Assembly (NCBI RefSeq): GCF_913777145.1
Contig: NZ_CAJYPS010000023.1
Span: 186,001-250,000 of the forward strand
Direction: 5' to 3'
Origin: an uncultured Roseateles sp.
Lineage (GTDB): Bacteria > Pseudomonadota > Gammaproteobacteria > Burkholderiales > Burkholderiaceae_C
DNA length: 64,000 bases
Part shown: piece by piece, positions 1-10,565 of the stretch
Position numbering within the stretch: the stretch's first letter is position 1
Layout of the letters: every line of letters begins with the position of its first letter
The notes under the pieces: model-generated
Database searches by the model: none
Seen by the model: the letters and a program-made list of their open reading frames with translations, nothing else
What the model was told of the DNA's origin: nothing
Program-made: the position numbers and the translations under genes

Positions 1-478
1 GCATGCCCAGGATGCGGTCGGAGTCACGCACCGAGGACACCTCGGGGTTGGTCACCACCAAGGCCTCGTCGGCGTAGTGCATGGCCATCAGCGCGCCGGT
101 CTCGATGCCGGCCGGCGAGTCGCAGACGATGTAGTCGAACTCCATCTCCTTGAGCTCGGCCAGCACACGCTCCACGCCCTCCTGCTTGAGCGCGTCCTTG
201 TCGCGGGTCTGCGAGGCGGCCAGGATGTAGAGCTTGTCCAGCTGCTTGTCCTTGATCAGCGCCTGGGTCAACTTGATCTCGTCGTTGATGACGTTGATCA
301 GGTCGTACACCACGCGGCGCTCCACGCCCATGATGAGGTCGAGGTTGCGCAGGCCGACGTCGAAGTCGATCACGCAGGTCTTGAAGCCGCGCATCGCGAG
401 GCCGGTGGCGAAGCTCGCGCTGGTGGTGGTCTTGCCGACCCCGCCCTTGCCCGAGGTGACGACGACGATCTTGGTCAT
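1..478 (-). CDS. minD: Septum-site determining protein MinD (partial, 3' end outside window)
   Basis: MinD is the membrane-associated ATPase that recruits MinC and with it keeps FtsZ rings away from the cell poles. The first 159 codons are visible, against about 270 for the family. The deviant Walker A P-loop is intact (SGKGGVGKTT, near residues 9-18), followed by the switch region VIDFDVGLRNLD and the motif VCDSPAGIE. The start is the ATG at 476-478, which begins MTKIVVVTSGKGG as in the family. It follows minC by 29 bases on the same strand, the usual minC-minD order; minE would be expected further left. Confidence 0.96.
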   Translation of the reverse strand, partial: MTKIVVVTSGKGGVGKTTTSASFATGLAMRGFKTCVIDFDVGLRNLDLIMGVERRVVYDLINVINDEIKLTQALIKDKQLDKLYILAASQTRDKDALKQEGVERVLAELKEMEFDYIVCDSPAGIETGALMAMHYADEALVVTNPEVSSVRDSDRILGM

Positions 479-507
479 CTGCGTGTTCCTTGCTCGAATC
501 TTCGTGA

Positions 508-1335
508 TCAACGCTGCAGGGGCTGCAGCAGCATTTTTTCGCCGTCCAGGTAGACCTGGGCGGGCTTGCCGGCCACGTCGGCCGGCAGCGGGTTCTCGGC
601 CGTGCGGTAGATGCCGGCCACGGCCAGCAGCTCCGCCTCCAGGCTTTGCGCATAGATGCGCGCCGTCGTGTCGCCACGCGCGCCGGCAATGGCCTTGCCG
701 CGCAGCGGCGCATACACATGGATGCTGCCGTCGGCGATCACCTCGGCGCCGTGGTTCACCAGCGCCAGCACCACCAGATCGCCGCCCTTGGCATAGATCT
801 GCTGACCGGAGCGCAGCGGCTTGTCGATGACCAGCGTGGGCGCCGGCGCCGCGGGCTTCTCGATGATCTTCTCGACCACCACCTCCCGCACGACCTCGCG
901 CACCACCTCCTGCACCCGTTCCGCCGGCTCTGTGGCCGCGCGCTCGGGCTCGTCGGCCGCATCGGCCAGGCCCAGCGCCTGCGCCTGCTGCAACTCCTCG
1001 GGCGTGGCACCGGCCACCGCCACCGGCTGCAGCTGGCTGGCGCGCAGCAGTTCCACCACGGCCGACAGGTCCAGCGCCGCCGCAGCGTCCAGTGCCAGCG
1101 CGGCCTGGCCCTGGGCCGGCGCCGCCTGGATGTCGCGCGGCAGTTGCGACAGGTCGATGACCACCGGCTCATGCTCGAAGGCCGGCCCTTCGGCGCCGAC
1201 GCGCTGGGCCCAGTCGGCACGCAACTCGGCCAGGTCGCGGCTGTGCAGCACCAGGCCCAGCAGACTCAGATGGCGCGACTTCAACTCGAAACTGCGCGAG
1301 CCGTTCTTGCGCCCGCCGTTGCTTTGATCCGCCAT
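508..1335 (-). CDS. minC: Septum-site determining protein MinC
   Basis: MinC is the FtsZ-polymer antagonist that acts with MinD to block division at the poles. The 275-residue product is slightly longer than E. coli MinC (231). It has an N-terminal MinC_N-like domain (about 1-110), an Ala/Glu/Val-rich linker with [14 protein letters not shown] repeats, and a C-terminal beta-helix domain (about 165-275) with the family signature [17 protein letters not shown], needed for MinD binding and dimerisation. The start ATG (1333-1335) gives MADQSNGG. It is the first gene of a leftward minC-minD unit, and its promoter should lie in the long intergenic region to the right. Confidence 0.94.
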   Translation of the reverse strand: MADQSNGGRKNGSRSFELKSRHLSLLGLVLHSRDLAELRADWAQRVGAEGPAFEHEPVVIDLSQLPRDIQAAPAQGQAALALDAAAALDLSAVVELLRASQLQPVAVAGATPEELQQAQALGLADAADEPERAATEPAERVQEVVREVVREVVVEKIIEKPAAPAPTLVIDKPLRSGQQIYAKGGDLVVLALVNHGAEVIADGSIHVYAPLRGKAIAGARGDTTARIYAQSLEAELLAVAGIYRTAENPLPADVAGKPAQVYLDGEKMLLQPLQR

Positions 1336-1515
1336 CTGCCCTGTGCCTGCCTTTAAAAGGCCGCGAGTTTAGCCGCCCGGCCCGGCGACCCCGACCTGGG
1401 GCCCACCCCAGAGCGCGCGTCGGAACCGCCCCGTAGCGCCTCAAAAAGCGGCAGCCCAGCGTCGACGCCCGCGGATCAAGCACTTAGGCCGCCTGTGTGC
1501 AGGCCACCCACAGAC

Positions 1516-1789
1516 TTATCCACAGACGGCGGGGAAAACCGGAGGCACACGGCGTGACATCGGTCCGCCGGGCGTCGACTTATCCCCAAAAATCACCTCC
1601 GTCAAGCCCTTGCAGACTCGCCCGCCACGCCCCGAGCACCCACGCCAAGCTCACGGCTAAGTCGTTGATTTATATAGAGCGTCGGCGATTGCTCAGAAAT
1701 TGGGCAATCTAAGCAGAGGCCGATGGCACAAGGGTTTGGCGGCGATGGACAGGGCTTCTCCACAAAGTTTTCCACAGCCTCGGTGGATA
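1516..1789. other. DnaA-box-like cluster in a 644-bp gene-free region (oriC-like or DnaA-titrating locus)
   Basis: The gap 1336-1979 between divergent minC and metG holds no convincing gene; a 71-codon ORF at 1497-1712 has no recognisable product. It contains one perfect DnaA box TTATCCACA (1516-1524) and near matches TTATCCCCA (1580-1588), TTCTCCACA (1756-1764), TTTTCCACA (1768-1776) and a weaker CTATCCACC on the minus strand (1781-1789). Between them is an AT-rich stretch (about 1660-1710). This looks like a replication origin or a DnaA-binding reservoir. No dnaA or dnaN gene is adjacent, so the origin assignment is inference. Confidence 0.5.
1687..1709. repeat. Inverted repeat in the minC-metG gap
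   Basis: Arms GATTGCTCA and TGGGCAATC pair at 8 of 9 positions around a 5-base centre. The repeat sits in the AT-rich core of the DnaA-box region. It could be an operator or part of an origin; the sequence does not decide. Confidence 0.45.
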
Positions 1790-1943
1790 GTCTTTCGGTG
1801 CGTTACGAATCAGTGACTTAGCGCCCATCCTTGAGAAGTTGTAGAGCTTTATCGTCCAAATGGCCTAGGCAAATCCAGGCCTGGGGACATCCCGGACCGG
1901 GATCGCCATCACCGGCGGGCGGACACCCGGTGGCGGGCAAAAC

Positions 1944-1949
1944 TAGAAT
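1944..1949 (+). promoter_or_regulatory. Possible sigma-70 -10 element for metG
   Basis: TAGAAT, a 5-of-6 match to TATAAT, lies 31 bases before the metG start codon. No good -35 element is visible at the usual distance, so this is a tentative call. Confidence 0.25.
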
Positions 1950-1979
1950 CCGCGGTTTCGTTCCGTCCCAAGCCGCGCC

Positions 1980-4025
1980 ATGCCCCGCCAGCTCTTTGTC
2001 ACCACCGCCCTGCCCTATGCGAACGCCGGTTTCCACATCGGCCACATCATGGAGTACACCCAGGCCGACACCTGGGTGCGCTTCCAGCGCATGGCGGGCC
2101 ATCAGGTGCACTTCGTGTGTGCGGACGATGCGCACGGCGCGCCCATCATGATCTCGGCCGAGAAGGCCAAGAAGACGCCGCAGGAGTTCGTGGCCGGCAT
2201 CGCGGCCGGCCGCAAGCAGTACCTGGACGGCTTCCACATCAGCTTCGACAACTGGCACTCCACCGACGGCCCGGAGAACCACGAGCTGTCCAAGGCGGTG
2301 TATCTCGCGCTGCGCGAGCAGGGCCTGATCGCCACCAAGACCATCGAGCAGTTCTTTGACCCGGCCAAGTCCATGTTCCTGCCGGACCGCTTCATCAAGG
2401 GCGAGTGCCCCAAGTGCGGCTCCAAGGACCAGTACGGCGACTCCTGCGAGGTCTGTGGCACGGTCTACGCCCCCACCGAGCTGAAGAACCCCTACTCGGT
2501 GCTGTCCGGCGCGACGCCGGTGCTCAAGACCAGCGAGCACTACTTCTTCAAGCTGTCCGACCCGCGCTGCGTGGAGTTCCTGACCCAATGGACGCAGACG
2601 CCCGGCCGCCTGCAGCCCGAGGTGCTGAACAAGATCCGCGAATGGTTCGAGCCCGACGAGGACGGCCACAACAAGCTGTCCGACTGGGACATCAGCCGCG
2701 ACGCGCCCTACTTCGGCATCGAGATCCCCGACGCCCCGGGCAAGTACTTCTATGTGTGGCTGGACGCGCCGATCGGCTACCTGGCCTCGCTGAAGAACTA
2801 CTTCGGCAAGACGGGGCAGGACTTCGATGCCTTCATGGCCGACGAGTCGGTGGAGCAGATCCACTTCATCGGCAAGGACATCACCTACTTTCACACGCTG
2901 TTCTGGCCTGCGATGCTGCACTTCAGCGGCCGCAAGACGCCCAATCACGTGTTCGTGCACGGCTTCATGACCGTCAACGGCGGCGAGAAGATGAGCAAGA
3001 GCCGCGGCACCGGCCTGGACCCGCTGAAGTACCTCAGCCTGGGCCTGAACGCCGAGTGGCTGCGCTACTACATCGCCGCCAAGCTGAACAACCGGGTGGA
3101 GGACATCGACTTCAACCCCGAGGACTTCGTCGCCCGTGTCAACAGCGACCTGGTCGGCAAGTACATCAACATCGCGTCGCGCGCCGCCGGCTTCCTGACC
3201 AAGCGCTTCGACGGGCGCCTGAGCGCCGACCTGGGCGTGGAAGGCCGCACGCTGCTGGATGCGCTGCGCGCGCAGAGTGGCGCGATCGCCGAGCTGTACG
3301 AGACCCGCGAGTTCGGCAAGGCGGTGCGCGAGATCATGGCGCTGGCCGACAAGGTCAATGAGTTCGTGGACGCGCACAAGCCCTGGGAGCTGGCCAAGCA
3401 GGAAGGCATGGACGCGGCGCTGCACGATGTCTGCAGCGTCTGCATCGAGGCCTTCCGCCTGCTGACCCTCTACCTCAAGCCGGTGCTGCCCGCGCTGGCC
3501 GCCCAGGTCGAAGCCTTCCTGAAGGTCGAGCCGCTGCAGTGGAGCGACAGCGCGCGCGCGCTGGGCGCCCACCAGATCGGCGCCTACCAGCACCTGATGC
3601 AGCGCGTGGACATCGCCAAGGTCGAGGCGCTGTTCGAGGTGCCGCCGGCGCCCAAGCTGGTGCCCGGTGGTGAAGAGCTGGCTCCCGAGATCAAGATCGA
3701 CGACTTCGCCAAGGTGGACCTGCGCATCGCCAAGATCGTGAAGGCCGAGCATGTCGAGGGCTCGGACAAGCTGCTGCGCCTGACGCTGGACGTGGGCGAG
3801 GGCAAGACCCGCAACGTCTTCAGCGGCATCAAGTCGGCCTACAAGCCCGAGGAGCTTGAGGGCAAGCTGACCGTGCTGGTCGCCAACCTCGCGCCGCGCA
3901 AGATGAAGTTCGGCATCAGCGAGGGCATGGTGCTGGCCGCCAGCCACGCCGACGAGAAAGCCCAACCCGGCATCTTCGTGCTGGAGCCGCACAGCGGCGC
4001 CCAGCCCGGCATGCGCGTGCGCTAA
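1980..4025 (+). CDS. metG: Methionyl-tRNA synthetase
   Basis: MetG charges initiator and elongator tRNA-Met with methionine in the cytoplasm. The 681 residues match the long dimeric class (E. coli 677). The catalytic signatures are HIGH (residues 19-22) and KMSKS (337-341). Four zinc-knuckle cysteines sit at 143, 146, 156 and 159. The C-terminal 100 residues form the Trbp111/EMAP-type tRNA-binding domain ([20 protein letters not shown]). The ATG at 1980 gives [17 protein letters not shown], the typical N-terminus. It is transcribed away from minC across the DnaA-box-rich gap. Confidence 0.98.
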   Translation: MPRQLFVTTALPYANAGFHIGHIMEYTQADTWVRFQRMAGHQVHFVCADDAHGAPIMISAEKAKKTPQEFVAGIAAGRKQYLDGFHISFDNWHSTDGPENHELSKAVYLALREQGLIATKTIEQFFDPAKSMFLPDRFIKGECPKCGSKDQYGDSCEVCGTVYAPTELKNPYSVLSGATPVLKTSEHYFFKLSDPRCVEFLTQWTQTPGRLQPEVLNKIREWFEPDEDGHNKLSDWDISRDAPYFGIEIPDAPGKYFYVWLDAPIGYLASLKNYFGKTGQDFDAFMADESVEQIHFIGKDITYFHTLFWPAMLHFSGRKTPNHVFVHGFMTVNGGEKMSKSRGTGLDPLKYLSLGLNAEWLRYYIAAKLNNRVEDIDFNPEDFVARVNSDLVGKYINIASRAAGFLTKRFDGRLSADLGVEGRTLLDALRAQSGAIAELYETREFGKAVREIMALADKVNEFVDAHKPWELAKQEGMDAALHDVCSVCIEAFRLLTLYLKPVLPALAAQVEAFLKVEPLQWSDSARALGAHQIGAYQHLMQRVDIAKVEALFEVPPAPKLVPGGEELAPEIKIDDFAKVDLRIAKIVKAEHVEGSDKLLRLTLDVGEGKTRNVFSGIKSAYKPEELEGKLTVLVANLAPRKMKFGISEGMVLAASHADEKAQPGIFVLEPHSGAQPGMRVR

Positions 4026-4039
4026 GCTCGCCCGCATGA

Positions 4040-4071
4040 GCCGAGCAGCCCCACGCCCCGCCCTGCTCGGC
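4040..4071 (+). terminator. Hairpin downstream of metG, possible terminator
   Basis: Perfect 9-base arms GCCGAGCAG and CTGCTCGGC flank a 14-base loop, beginning 15 bases after the metG stop. There is no T-tract, so intrinsic termination is uncertain. Confidence 0.35.
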
Positions 4072-4166
4072 CCCTCACGGCGCCGGCGCTTCATCGCGCT
4101 GCGCCACCACTGCGGTCCTCCGCGGGCGATGCCTCACCGCATCGCCCCATCGTCTTCGGAGGACCC

Positions 4167-5825
4167 ATGCCCATCCCCTCGCTACACCCCTTCAGGCCGC
4201 GCGCGCTGACGCTGCGCCACGGCTACACCGCGGCCCAGTTCCGCCAGGACCTCGGCGCCGGCCTCACGGTCGGCATCGTCGCGCTGCCGCTGGCGCTGGC
4301 CTTCGCGATCGCGTCCGGCCTGCGCCCCGAGCAGGGCCTGGCCACCGCCATCGTCGCGGGCTTTCTGATCTCGTTGCTGGGCGGCTCCAGCGTGCAGATC
4401 GGCGGGCCGGCCGGCGCCTTCATCGTCGTGGTCTACGGCATCCTGCAGCGCTACGGCCTGGCCAATCTGCTGATCGCCACCATGGGCGCCGGCGTGCTGC
4501 TGCTGGCCATGGGCGCGCTGCGCCTGGGGGCGCTGGTGCGCTACATCCCGGTGGCCATCGTCACCGGCTTCACCAACGGCATCGCGGTGCTGATCGCGCT
4601 GGCCCAGCTGAAGGACTTCCTGGGCCTGCGGGTGGAGAAGATGCCGGCCGACTTCTTCGGCCAGATCACCACGCTGAGCCAGCACGCGCAGCAGCTCAAC
4701 CCCGCCGCCCCGCTGATGGCGCTGGCCTGCATGGCCGTGGTGCTGCTGTGGCCCAAGAACATCGACGGCGCCAGCGCGCCGCTGACCGGCCTGCGCCGCG
4801 CGCTGGCGCTGCTGCCGGGCACGGTGATCGCGCTGGCCGGGGCCACCGCCGCCACCGCGCTGCTGCAGCTGCCGCTGGAGACCATAGGCAGCCGCTTCGG
4901 CGGCATCCCGCGGGAGCTGCCGGCGCTGGCCTGGCCCGAACTGCACTGGGACGGCGTGAAGCAGCTGGTGATGCCCACGCTGACGCTGGCGCTGCTGGGC
5001 GCGATCGAGTCGCTGCTGTGCGCCCGCGTGGCCGACAAGCTCACGCCCGACCTGCCCCGCCACGACCCCAACCAGGAGCTGATGGCCCAAGGCATCGCCA
5101 ACCTGGCCGCGCCGCTGTTCGGCGGCCTGCCGGCCACCGGCACCATCGCGCGCACCGTCACCAACATCCGCGCCGGCGCCGCCAGCCCGGTGGCCGGCAT
5201 GGTGCACGCGGCCGTGCTGCTGCTCATCCTGCTGCTGGCCGCGCCGCTGGCCGTGCACGTGCCGCTGGCGGCGCTGGCCGGCATCCTGCTGGTGGTGGCC
5301 TGGAACATGGGCGACTGGCATGAGTTCGCGCGCCTGCGCCGCTTCAACCTCACCTACCGCACGCTGCTGCTGGGCACCTTCACGCTGACCGTGGTGGCCG
5401 ACCTCACGGTGGCGGTGGAGGTGGGCCTGATCAGCGCCTGTGTGTTCTTCGTGTGGCGCATGAGCCAGCTGTTCTCGCTGAAGGTCCTGCCCGGCGCGCC
5501 GCCGGGCGTGCAGGTGCTGGAGCTCTACGGCGCGCTGTTCTTCGGCGCGGTGGGCAAGCTGGAAGCCCTGCCCGAGCAGCTGCCGGCCGGCACCCGCACG
5601 CTGGCGCTGGAGATGCACCGCCTGATCGTGATGGACACCAGCGGCGTGGAGGCGCTGCGCGAGCTGCGCCGCGCGCTGGCCAAGCGCGGCACCGCGCTGG
5701 TGCTGGTGGCGCTGAACGCGCAGCCGCTGGACCTGCTGCGCCGCGCCGGCCTGCTGGCCGAGCTGGGCGAGGCCGCGGTGCTGCACAGCCTGGACGAGCT
5801 GAGCCCCCCCGACAATGGCGCATGA
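4167..5825 (+). CDS. SulP family anion transporter with C-terminal STAS domain
   Basis: A 552-residue inner-membrane carrier of the SulP (SLC26-like) family, whose members move sulfate, bicarbonate or dicarboxylates, usually with Na+ or H+. The hydrophobic core (about 25-430) has the family motif region GLYTA-like [13 protein letters not shown] and [14 protein letters not shown], and the later segment [20 protein letters not shown] cytosolic STAS domain (about 440-545) follows, with [14 protein letters not shown] around the usual phosphorylatable Ser/Thr position. The substrate cannot be read from sequence. The next gene overlaps its stop codon (ATGA), so the two are probably co-transcribed. 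Confidence 0.9.
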   Translation: MPIPSLHPFRPRALTLRHGYTAAQFRQDLGAGLTVGIVALPLALAFAIASGLRPEQGLATAIVAGFLISLLGGSSVQIGGPAGAFIVVVYGILQRYGLANLLIATMGAGVLLLAMGALRLGALVRYIPVAIVTGFTNGIAVLIALAQLKDFLGLRVEKMPADFFGQITTLSQHAQQLNPAAPLMALACMAVVLLWPKNIDGASAPLTGLRRALALLPGTVIALAGATAATALLQLPLETIGSRFGGIPRELPALAWPELHWDGVKQLVMPTLTLALLGAIESLLCARVADKLTPDLPRHDPNQELMAQGIANLAAPLFGGLPATGTIARTVTNIRAGAASPVAGMVHAAVLLLILLLAAPLAVHVPLAALAGILLVVAWNMGDWHEFARLRRFNLTYRTLLLGTFTLTVVADLTVAVEVGLISACVFFVWRMSQLFSLKVLPGAPPGVQVLELYGALFFGAVGKLEALPEQLPAGTRTLALEMHRLIVMDTSGVEALRELRRALAKRGTALVLVALNAQPLDLLRRAGLLAELGEAAVLHSLDELSPPDNGA

Positions 5826-6172
5826 CCTGGCTCTCCTGGCTGCAGACCACCGCCCTCTTCGTGCTGACCGCGCTGGCCGAGATCCTCGGCTGCTACCTGC
5901 CATGGCTGTGGCTGCGCCAGGGCCGCTCGGCCTGGCTGCTGCTGCCCGCCGCCGCCAGCCTCGCGCTGTTCGCGTGGCTGCTGACCCTGCATCCCACGGC
6001 CGCCGGCCGCGCCTATGCGGCCTATGGCGGCGTCTACATCTCGGTGGCCCTGGGGTGGCTGTGGTGGGTGGAGCGCCAGACGCCCAGCTGGACCGACTGG
6101 CTGGGCGCCGGCCTGTGTCTGGCCGGCAGTGCGGTGATCCTGCTGGGCGCCACCGTAAAATCACCTGCTTGA
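5822..6172 (+). CDS. YnfA family (UPF0060) small membrane protein
   Basis: A 116-residue protein with four predicted membrane helices that matches the YnfA/UPF0060 family: [16 protein letters not shown] near the N-terminus, then a hydrophobic run ending in [17 protein letters not shown] and a terminal helix. YnfA belongs to the small drug-transporter fold and has been linked to efflux in some bacteria; its function here is not established. The ATG overlaps the stop codon of the SulP gene (ATGA), so translational coupling is likely. Confidence 0.88.
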   Translation: MTWLSWLQTTALFVLTALAEILGCYLPWLWLRQGRSAWLLLPAAASLALFAWLLTLHPTAAGRAYAAYGGVYISVALGWLWWVERQTPSWTDWLGAGLCLAGSAVILLGATVKSPA

Positions 6173-6186
6173 TCTGAGAGACCACC

Positions 6187-6384
6187 ATGCCGCTGTTCTG
6201 GAAGCCCTACAAGTCCGAAGCCACGCAATTCATCGAGCAGCTCAAGGCCCAGCGCCCGACGCTGGAAGCCGAGCAGCGCGCCGGCCGCGCGCTGCTGTGG
6301 GACAAGCCGCAGGACCGCGAGGCCCAGGCCGGCTTCGACACCGCACGCGTGGCGCAGAAGCCCTACGTCTATCAAACCGAGTAA
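6187..6384 (+). CDS. DUF3460 family protein
   Basis: A 65-residue soluble protein that matches the betaproteobacterial DUF3460 family from end to end: SEATQFIEQLKAQRPTLE, then AGRALLWDKPQDR and a C-terminal VAQKPYVYQTE. Its function is unknown. It starts 14 bases after the YnfA stop, with GAGAGACC upstream of the ATG as a ribosome-binding site. As I recall it, these proteins sit next to scpA in Burkholderiales, as here. Confidence 0.87.
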   Translation: MPLFWKPYKSEATQFIEQLKAQRPTLEAEQRAGRALLWDKPQDREAQAGFDTARVAQKPYVYQTE

Positions 6385-6385
6385 C

Positions 6386-6460
6386 CCCCCTACGCGCTTC
6401 GCGCGCCCCCCAGGGGGCACTGCCGGCAGCCTGGCAAAGCCAGATCTGCGGCAGTCGCTG
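6386..6460. repeat. Hairpin-rich dispersed repeat, copy A (diverged)
   Basis: The gap between the DUF3460 gene and scpA starts with CCCCCTACG, then a GCGCGCCCCCCAGGGGGC palindromic block, then ACTGCCGG...CTGGCAAAGCCAG...GCGGCAGTCGCTG. The order and motifs are the same as in the copies near 26100, 26880 and 27070. The GGCAAAGCC core and the outer CTGCCG/CGGCAG arms can form nested stems. Confidence 0.65.
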
Positions 6461-6481
6461 AGTCATTCACGAGACCTGTCT

Positions 6482-7324
6482 ATGGCCGAGGTCAGCACGG
6501 ACGAGAACGCCGAGCTCTCGCCGGATCTGCCCGATGCGGTGGACTCGGTGGCGGTCGCTCGTCTGTACGGTGAGCCGCTGTTCCAGCTGCCGCTGGACCT
6601 CTACATCCCGCCGGATGCGCTGGAGGTGTTCCTGGAGGCCTTCCAGGGCCCGCTGGATCTGCTGCTGTACCTGATACGCAAGCAGAACTTCAACATCCTG
6701 GACATCCCGCTGGCGGACGTGACGCGGCAGTACCTGAGCTACGTCGACCAGATCCGCGCGCGCAATCTGGAGCTGGCCAGCGAATACCTCTTGATGGCGG
6801 CCATGCTCATCGAGATCAAGTCGCGCATGCTGCTGCCGCCCAAGAAGACCGAGGACGGCAAGGAGCCCGAGGACCCGCGCGCCGAGCTGGTGCGCCGCCT
6901 GCTGGAGTACGAGCAGATCAAGCTGGCCGCCGCGCGGCTGGACAAGCTGCCGGTGCTGGGCCGCGACTTCCTGCGCGCCCAGGTGCATATCGAGCAGTCG
7001 CTGACGCCGCAATTCCCGGACGTCACCACCGTCGACCTGCGTGAGGCCTGGCTGGACATCCTGCGCCGCGCCAAGCTCAACCAGCACCACAAGATCAGCC
7101 GCGAGCAGCTGTCGGTGCGCGAGCACATGAGCATCGTGCTGCGCCGGCTGCAGGGCCAGCGCTTCGTGGAGTTCGAGCGCCTGTTCGAGGTGGAGCGCGG
7201 CCCGGCGGTGATGGTGGTGACCTTCATCGCGATGCTGGAGCTGGCCCGCGAGCGCCTGCTGGAGATCACGCAGGCCGAGGCCTTCGCGCCCATCTACGTG
7301 AGGTTGGCCTACACGCCCGCCTGA
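6482..7324 (+). CDS. scpA: Segregation and condensation protein ScpA
   Basis: ScpA is the kleisin subunit that bridges SMC heads with ScpB in the bacterial condensin-like complex. The 280 residues show the family pattern: an N-terminal LEAFQGPLDLLLYLIRKQNF (about 43-62) and LDIPLADVTRQYL, then ASEYLLMAAMLIEIKSRMLLP, a charged acidic linker, and a C-terminal winged-helix segment. The ATG follows a dispersed hairpin repeat rather than an obvious promoter. scpB and smc are not in the window. Confidence 0.94.
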   Translation: MAEVSTDENAELSPDLPDAVDSVAVARLYGEPLFQLPLDLYIPPDALEVFLEAFQGPLDLLLYLIRKQNFNILDIPLADVTRQYLSYVDQIRARNLELASEYLLMAAMLIEIKSRMLLPPKKTEDGKEPEDPRAELVRRLLEYEQIKLAAARLDKLPVLGRDFLRAQVHIEQSLTPQFPDVTTVDLREAWLDILRRAKLNQHHKISREQLSVREHMSIVLRRLQGQRFVEFERLFEVERGPAVMVVTFIAMLELARERLLEITQAEAFAPIYVRLAYTPA

Positions 7325-7364
7325 ACGCCGGCCGCGCGCCGCTCAGCGCCCGATCAACACCCGC

Positions 7365-8264
7365 TCATCGCCCACGCAGTTTCTGCACCGCGCCGACGCC
7401 CGCCAGCACCACAGCCCCGGCCAGCACACCCACCAGCGCATTCGCGCCGTTCTCCAGCACCACGCCCCAGGCCGACCCCTGACCCAGCGGCGCGATCGCA
7501 TGGTGCAGCGGCGCGATGCCGTGCACCAGGATGCCGCCGCCCACCAGAAACATCGCGGCCGTGCCCAGCACCGACAGCAGCTTCATCAGCCGCGGCGCGG
7601 CGGCCAGCAGGCCGCGACCCAACGCCTGCACGGCGCCTCCGCGCTTGCGCGCCAGCCACAGGCCCACGTCGTCCATCTTCACGATGGCCGCGACTAGGCC
7701 GTAGACGCCCACGGTGATGGCCAGCGACACCGCCACCAGCACCGCCAGCTGGTTCAGCAGCGGGCTGCCGGCCACCGTGCCCAGCGCGATCACGATGATC
7801 TCGGCGGACAGGATGAAGTCCGTGCGTATCGCGCCCTTGATCTTGTCGCGCTCGAACGCGAGCAGGTCCACCTGCGGGTCGGCCAGCGCCTGCAGATGCT
7901 GGGCGTGCTGGGCTTGCGCCTCGGCCTCGCCATGCAGGAGCTTGTGCGCGAGCTTCTCCACGCCCTCGAAGCACAGAAAGGCGCCGCCCAGCATCAGCAG
8001 CGGCGTGATGGCCCAGGGCGCCAGCGCCGCAATGGCCAGCGCCGCCGGCACCAGCAGTGCCTTGTTCAAAAGCGAGCCGCGCGCCACGGCCCACACCACC
8101 GGCAGCTCGCGGTCGGCATTCACGCCGGTGACCTGCTGCGCGTTCAGCGCCAGGTCGTCACCCAGCACGCCGGCGGTCTTCTTGGCGGCCACCTTGGTCA
8201 TGGTCGCCACGTCGTCGAGCACGGTGGCGATGTCGTCAAGCAGTACGAACAGGCTGGAGGCCAT
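7365..8264 (-). CDS. DUF808 family (YedI-like) inner-membrane protein
   Basis: A 299-residue multi-pass membrane protein matching the DUF808/YedI family. The N-terminal signature is [20 protein letters not shown], followed by [18 protein letters not shown], and several hydrophobic segments follow. The reading frame is open further upstream to 8666, but the conserved N-terminus begins at the ATG at 8262-8264; an alternative ATG at 8307-8309 would add 15 residues. The family's function is unknown. It converges on scpA and diverges from the phosphoesterase gene. Confidence 0.85.
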   Translation of the reverse strand: MASSLFVLLDDIATVLDDVATMTKVAAKKTAGVLGDDLALNAQQVTGVNADRELPVVWAVARGSLLNKALLVPAALAIAALAPWAITPLLMLGGAFLCFEGVEKLAHKLLHGEAEAQAQHAQHLQALADPQVDLLAFERDKIKGAIRTDFILSAEIIVIALGTVAGSPLLNQLAVLVAVSLAITVGVYGLVAAIVKMDDVGLWLARKRGGAVQALGRGLLAAAPRLMKLLSVLGTAAMFLVGGGILVHGIAPLHHAIAPLGQGSAWGVVLENGANALVGVLAGAVVLAGVGAVQKLRGR

Positions 8265-8475
8265 GGACGCGAGAAGCCCTGTGGGTGTGGTTGGAATGAA
8301 CGCCGTCATCCTAGGGCCTGCACGCGGCGCGGCGGCCCCTCGTAAACCACACGGACTCCATGACAAGACCTGACACCGGCGCGTCACGCCCATGACGCAT
8401 TGACTGCCCAGACTGTGACATCCATCACGGCGGCCCGGCCGCCGCGCCCTGTCCACCCACCGCCGCAGTTCCGCC

Positions 8476-10530
8476 ATGGCCCACACCCCGCCCCGCATCC
8501 CCACCTCCCCCGAGCCCGAAACAGGCGCGCCGCGCGAGGACCGCCGCCAGCTGCTGCGCGGCGCCGCCGGCCTGTCGGCCATGGCCCTGGGCAGCGGCCT
8601 GCTGCAGCCCGCCGAGGCGGCCAGCGGCCCCACCACCAGCTTCGCGATCGCGGTGCTGCCCGACACCCAGTTCTATTCGCGCTACGCCACCACCGACGAG
8701 GGCCAGCAGTTCCAGGCCCACTACGGCTCCACGCCCTATGCGGCCCAGACCGGCTGGATCGCGCAGAACGCCCAGGCCTACAACATCCCCTTCGTGATCC
8801 ACCTGGGCGACGTGGTGGACCAGCAGAGCAAGCCCAACCAGTGGGCCGTGGCCGACGCCGCGATGCAGCAGCTGGAGAGCGCCCGCGTGCCCTACTCCAT
8901 CCTGGCCGGCAACCACGACGTCATCACCGACTACGACTACCACCAGCCGTCCGACCAGAACGCCGGCACCGACGCGCAGCGCAACCTGGCCGCAGAGCCC
9001 TACCTGAAGTGGTTCCCGGCCAGCCGCGCGGCCAAGCAGACCACGTTCAGGGAGCGCGACAGCTCCGGCTTCCACGAGTACCACCTGTTCCAGGCCCATG
9101 GCGTCACCCTGATGGTGCTGTCGCTGTCCTGGCGCATCTCCAATGCCGGCATTGCCTGGGCGCGCAGCGTGATCGCCCGCAACCCCGGCGTGCCGGTGAT
9201 CCTGGCCAACCACCAGCTGCTCAACATTGCCAATGACGGCGTCAGCCCGCTGGAGACCGACTACGGCCGCATGCTGTGGAACCAGCTGATCCGCGACAAC
9301 GACCAGATCTTCATGACGCTCAACGGCCACCACCACGGGGCGGCCTACCTGCGCAAGTACAACGACTTCGGCAACGAGGTCCACCAGATGGTGGTGGACT
9401 ACCAGATGGACTACCAGGGCGGCAACGCGATGATGCGGCTCTACGAGGTGGACTTCACGAACAACAAGATCGACGTGATGTCCTTCTCGCCCTGGGTGGT
9501 GCAAAAGCCCAAGGCCACGCTGAACGCCTTCGACTTCGCCGAGCTGACCCAGGCCAACCAGCGCTTCAGCATCCCCATCAACTTCAAGAAGCGCTTCGCC
9601 GGCTTTCTGCGTTTCAAGCCCACGCTGTCCAGCACCGGCGCGCCCATACTGCCGCGCGTGCGCAGCGAGCTGCTGGCCAATTACGTGGAGCCCACGCCGC
9701 TGCCCGCGGTGCCGCCGGCGGACGTCAACGACTACCCCTATGTGGCCGAGACCTATGCCCACTGGCGCGCGCCGGTGGGCATCGCCGAGGGCCAGGTCGT
9801 GCCGGTGGGCGGCGTGCTGCCCGACGTGTTCGCCGGCAACGACCTGCGTCGCGCCGCGCTCAGCGGCCCGGCTCAGGCGGGTGATGTGGTGTGGTCCACC
9901 GACAAGCACCGCCTGTCGTCCGCGGCCGGCAGCGTGCGCTTCCTGAACACCGACAAGACCACCAAGCGCCTCAGCGCCTTCCTGACCGCGATGGGCGTGT
10001 CGGTCAACGGCCGCAGCTTCTGGGACGGCTACACCGTCGAGGCTTTCGTGAAGATCCCCGCCAACTGGGACGCCAGCAAGCACGCCTGGTGCAATCTGCT
10101 GGGCCGCCAGGGCAACCGCGGCAATGTGCCCGGCGGCTACTGGGGCGGCGACCCGGAGGCCTCCAGCGTGCTGTTCGCGATCTCCAGCCTGCGCGAGGTG
10201 CAGTGGGAGGTCGTGCCGGCCAGCAACTCGCACTATGCGCAGACCAACTGGTCCGGCGAAATCATCCGCGACACCTGGTACCACGTGGCCATCGTGAACG
10301 ACCCGGCCACCGCCACCACCACGATGTATGTGGAGGGCGCGCCGGTGCTGCGCAACGTGGCCAATGCGGCCACCGGCACCCGCTCGCAGGCCACGCCCCA
10401 GCCCTGGATCCTGGGCGCGGGCTGGTGGGATGGCGTGCTGGACGACGGCTTCTTCGGCTGGATAGGCGAGCTGCGCCTGGTGGGCAAGCCCCTGCCGCCC
10501 GCCAAGTGGCTGACCGCTCGCCGCGCCTGA
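8476..10530 (+). CDS. Tat-exported calcineurin-like metallophosphoesterase with C-terminal LamG-like domain
   Basis: A 684-residue exported phosphoesterase. The N-terminus has a twin-arginine signal ([13 protein letters not shown] at 23-24) and an Ala-rich cleavage region near residue 48. The metal-site motifs of the fold follow in order: LPDTQ (61-65), GDVVD (111-115), GNHD (145-148), NHQ near 245 and GHHH (284-287). The last 190 residues resemble a Laminin-G/concanavalin-like fold ([20 protein letters not shown]), which often binds glycans. The substrate is unknown. The PEP-CTERM gene follows 35 bases later and may share its transcript. Confidence 0.86.
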   Translation: MAHTPPRIPTSPEPETGAPREDRRQLLRGAAGLSAMALGSGLLQPAEAASGPTTSFAIAVLPDTQFYSRYATTDEGQQFQAHYGSTPYAAQTGWIAQNAQAYNIPFVIHLGDVVDQQSKPNQWAVADAAMQQLESARVPYSILAGNHDVITDYDYHQPSDQNAGTDAQRNLAAEPYLKWFPASRAAKQTTFRERDSSGFHEYHLFQAHGVTLMVLSLSWRISNAGIAWARSVIARNPGVPVILANHQLLNIANDGVSPLETDYGRMLWNQLIRDNDQIFMTLNGHHHGAAYLRKYNDFGNEVHQMVVDYQMDYQGGNAMMRLYEVDFTNNKIDVMSFSPWVVQKPKATLNAFDFAELTQANQRFSIPINFKKRFAGFLRFKPTLSSTGAPILPRVRSELLANYVEPTPLPAVPPADVNDYPYVAETYAHWRAPVGIAEGQVVPVGGVLPDVFAGNDLRRAALSGPAQAGDVVWSTDKHRLSSAAGSVRFLNTDKTTKRLSAFLTAMGVSVNGRSFWDGYTVEAFVKIPANWDASKHAWCNLLGRQGNRGNVPGGYWGGDPEASSVLFAISSLREVQWEVVPASNSHYAQTNWSGEIIRDTWYHVAIVNDPATATTTMYVEGAPVLRNVANAATGTRSQATPQPWILGAGWWDGVLDDGFFGWIGELRLVGKPLPPAKWLTARRA

Positions 10531-10565
10531 TCGCCCCTCGCCCCAAAAACCCACGAGAGATTTCC

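Noticed and set aside
1497..1712. 71-codon ORF in the minC-metG gap
   Set aside because: No recognisable family, and it lies over DnaA-box-like sequences; more likely chance.
8361..8421. TGACA repeats upstream of the phosphoesterase gene that recall a Pho box
   Set aside because: The first two are spaced 10 bases apart rather than 11, and the other matches are irregular, so PhoB binding is not supported.
8265..8666. Upstream extension of the DUF808 frame
   Set aside because: It encodes no family sequence and lies in the divergent intergenic region; the conserved N-terminus begins at 8264.
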